Below are positions 31,575 to 31,608 of a stretch of DNA of 31,608 nt, piece by piece. Made by a program: the position numbers and the translations under genes. The first letter of the stretch is position 1. Each line of letters starts with the position of its first letter. The notes beneath the pieces were generated by a model. That model was not told the DNA's origin and searched no databases. It saw nothing but the letters and a program-made list of their open reading frames with translations. Where the stretch lies: IMG/VR virus record IMGVR_UViG_3300009103_000107, positions 1-31,608 of that record; one strand, given 5' to 3'. This DNA is from a virus.

Positions 31575-31608
31575 TTATCGTTTTGAAGGAAACATTTTAT
31601 TTAATATT
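31575..31608 (-). CDS. C-terminal end of an upstream gene (partial)
   Basis: One frame reads in from the window edge, ends I-L-N-K-M-F-P-S-K-R and stops with TAA at 31575-31577, two bases before the next ATG. This matches the tight packing seen elsewhere, so it is probably the last codons of the preceding late gene. Too little is present to name it. Confidence 0.4.
   Translation of the reverse strand, partial: ILNKMFPSKR

Noticed and set aside
1-31608. tRNA genes, CRISPR arrays, insertion sequences, integrase or attachment sites
   Set aside because: I found no cloverleaf, regularly spaced repeats, transposase or recombinase motifs; the only tandem repeat is the short TTTAA tract.

Overview
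The window is a continuous late-gene block of a tailed double-stranded DNA phage. Every gene I accept lies on the minus strand, so transcription runs from high to low coordinates. Coding density is close to complete: most neighbours touch or overlap by a few bases, and no stretch over 70 bp lacks a gene. The DNA is AT-rich. Start codons sit behind A/T-rich leaders, almost always without a Shine-Dalgarno sequence. Exported proteins carry short signal peptides ending in SGQ or SYSQ, and there is a classical lipobox. Together these point to a host in Bacteroidota, most likely Flavobacteriia. A marine origin is an inference from remembered similarity of several virion proteins to uncultured marine phage proteins. 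The host and phage family cannot be proven from this sequence alone.

Layout in the direction of transcription. (1) 31608-30375: the tail end of an unknown gene, a tiny HExxH metallopeptidase-like protein, a three-TM-family holin (4-bp overlap with it) and a small secreted protein; this looks like a lysis/envelope cassette. (2) 30363-29027: four small genes, including a probable double GroES-like co-chaperonin and a candidate small terminase. (3) 29027-21682: large terminase (terL), portal, scaffold-like protein and major capsid protein, followed by a strong UUCG-tetraloop terminator. (4) 21611-13496: a conserved head-associated protein with a second GC-rich hairpin after it, two connector/ring-type proteins and two large nozzle/propeller-type tail proteins. 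(5) 13490-1911: a GNAT acetyltransferase, an internal-virion-type protein with a terminal S74 chaperone-like domain, a 518-residue protein and a giant 2876-residue protein that carries an HExxH peptidase-like site and a complete HAD phosphatase-like site. (6) 1914-1: a 29-residue overlapping microgene, a predicted outer-membrane beta-barrel, a disordered basic protein and a lipoprotein cut off by the window edge.

How the parts fit: terminase, portal, scaffold and MCP build and fill the head, perhaps with help from the GroES-like protein and host GroEL. Connector and nozzle proteins form a short tail. The three proteins at 1911-13081 have the order and character of an ejected internal core, comparable to T7 gp14-gp15-gp16. 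There is no tape measure, sheath or tail-tube gene, which favours a podovirus-type particle. The flanking groups of exported proteins are the least explained part and probably act on the host envelope. No tRNA, CRISPR, integrase, transposon or replication gene is visible.
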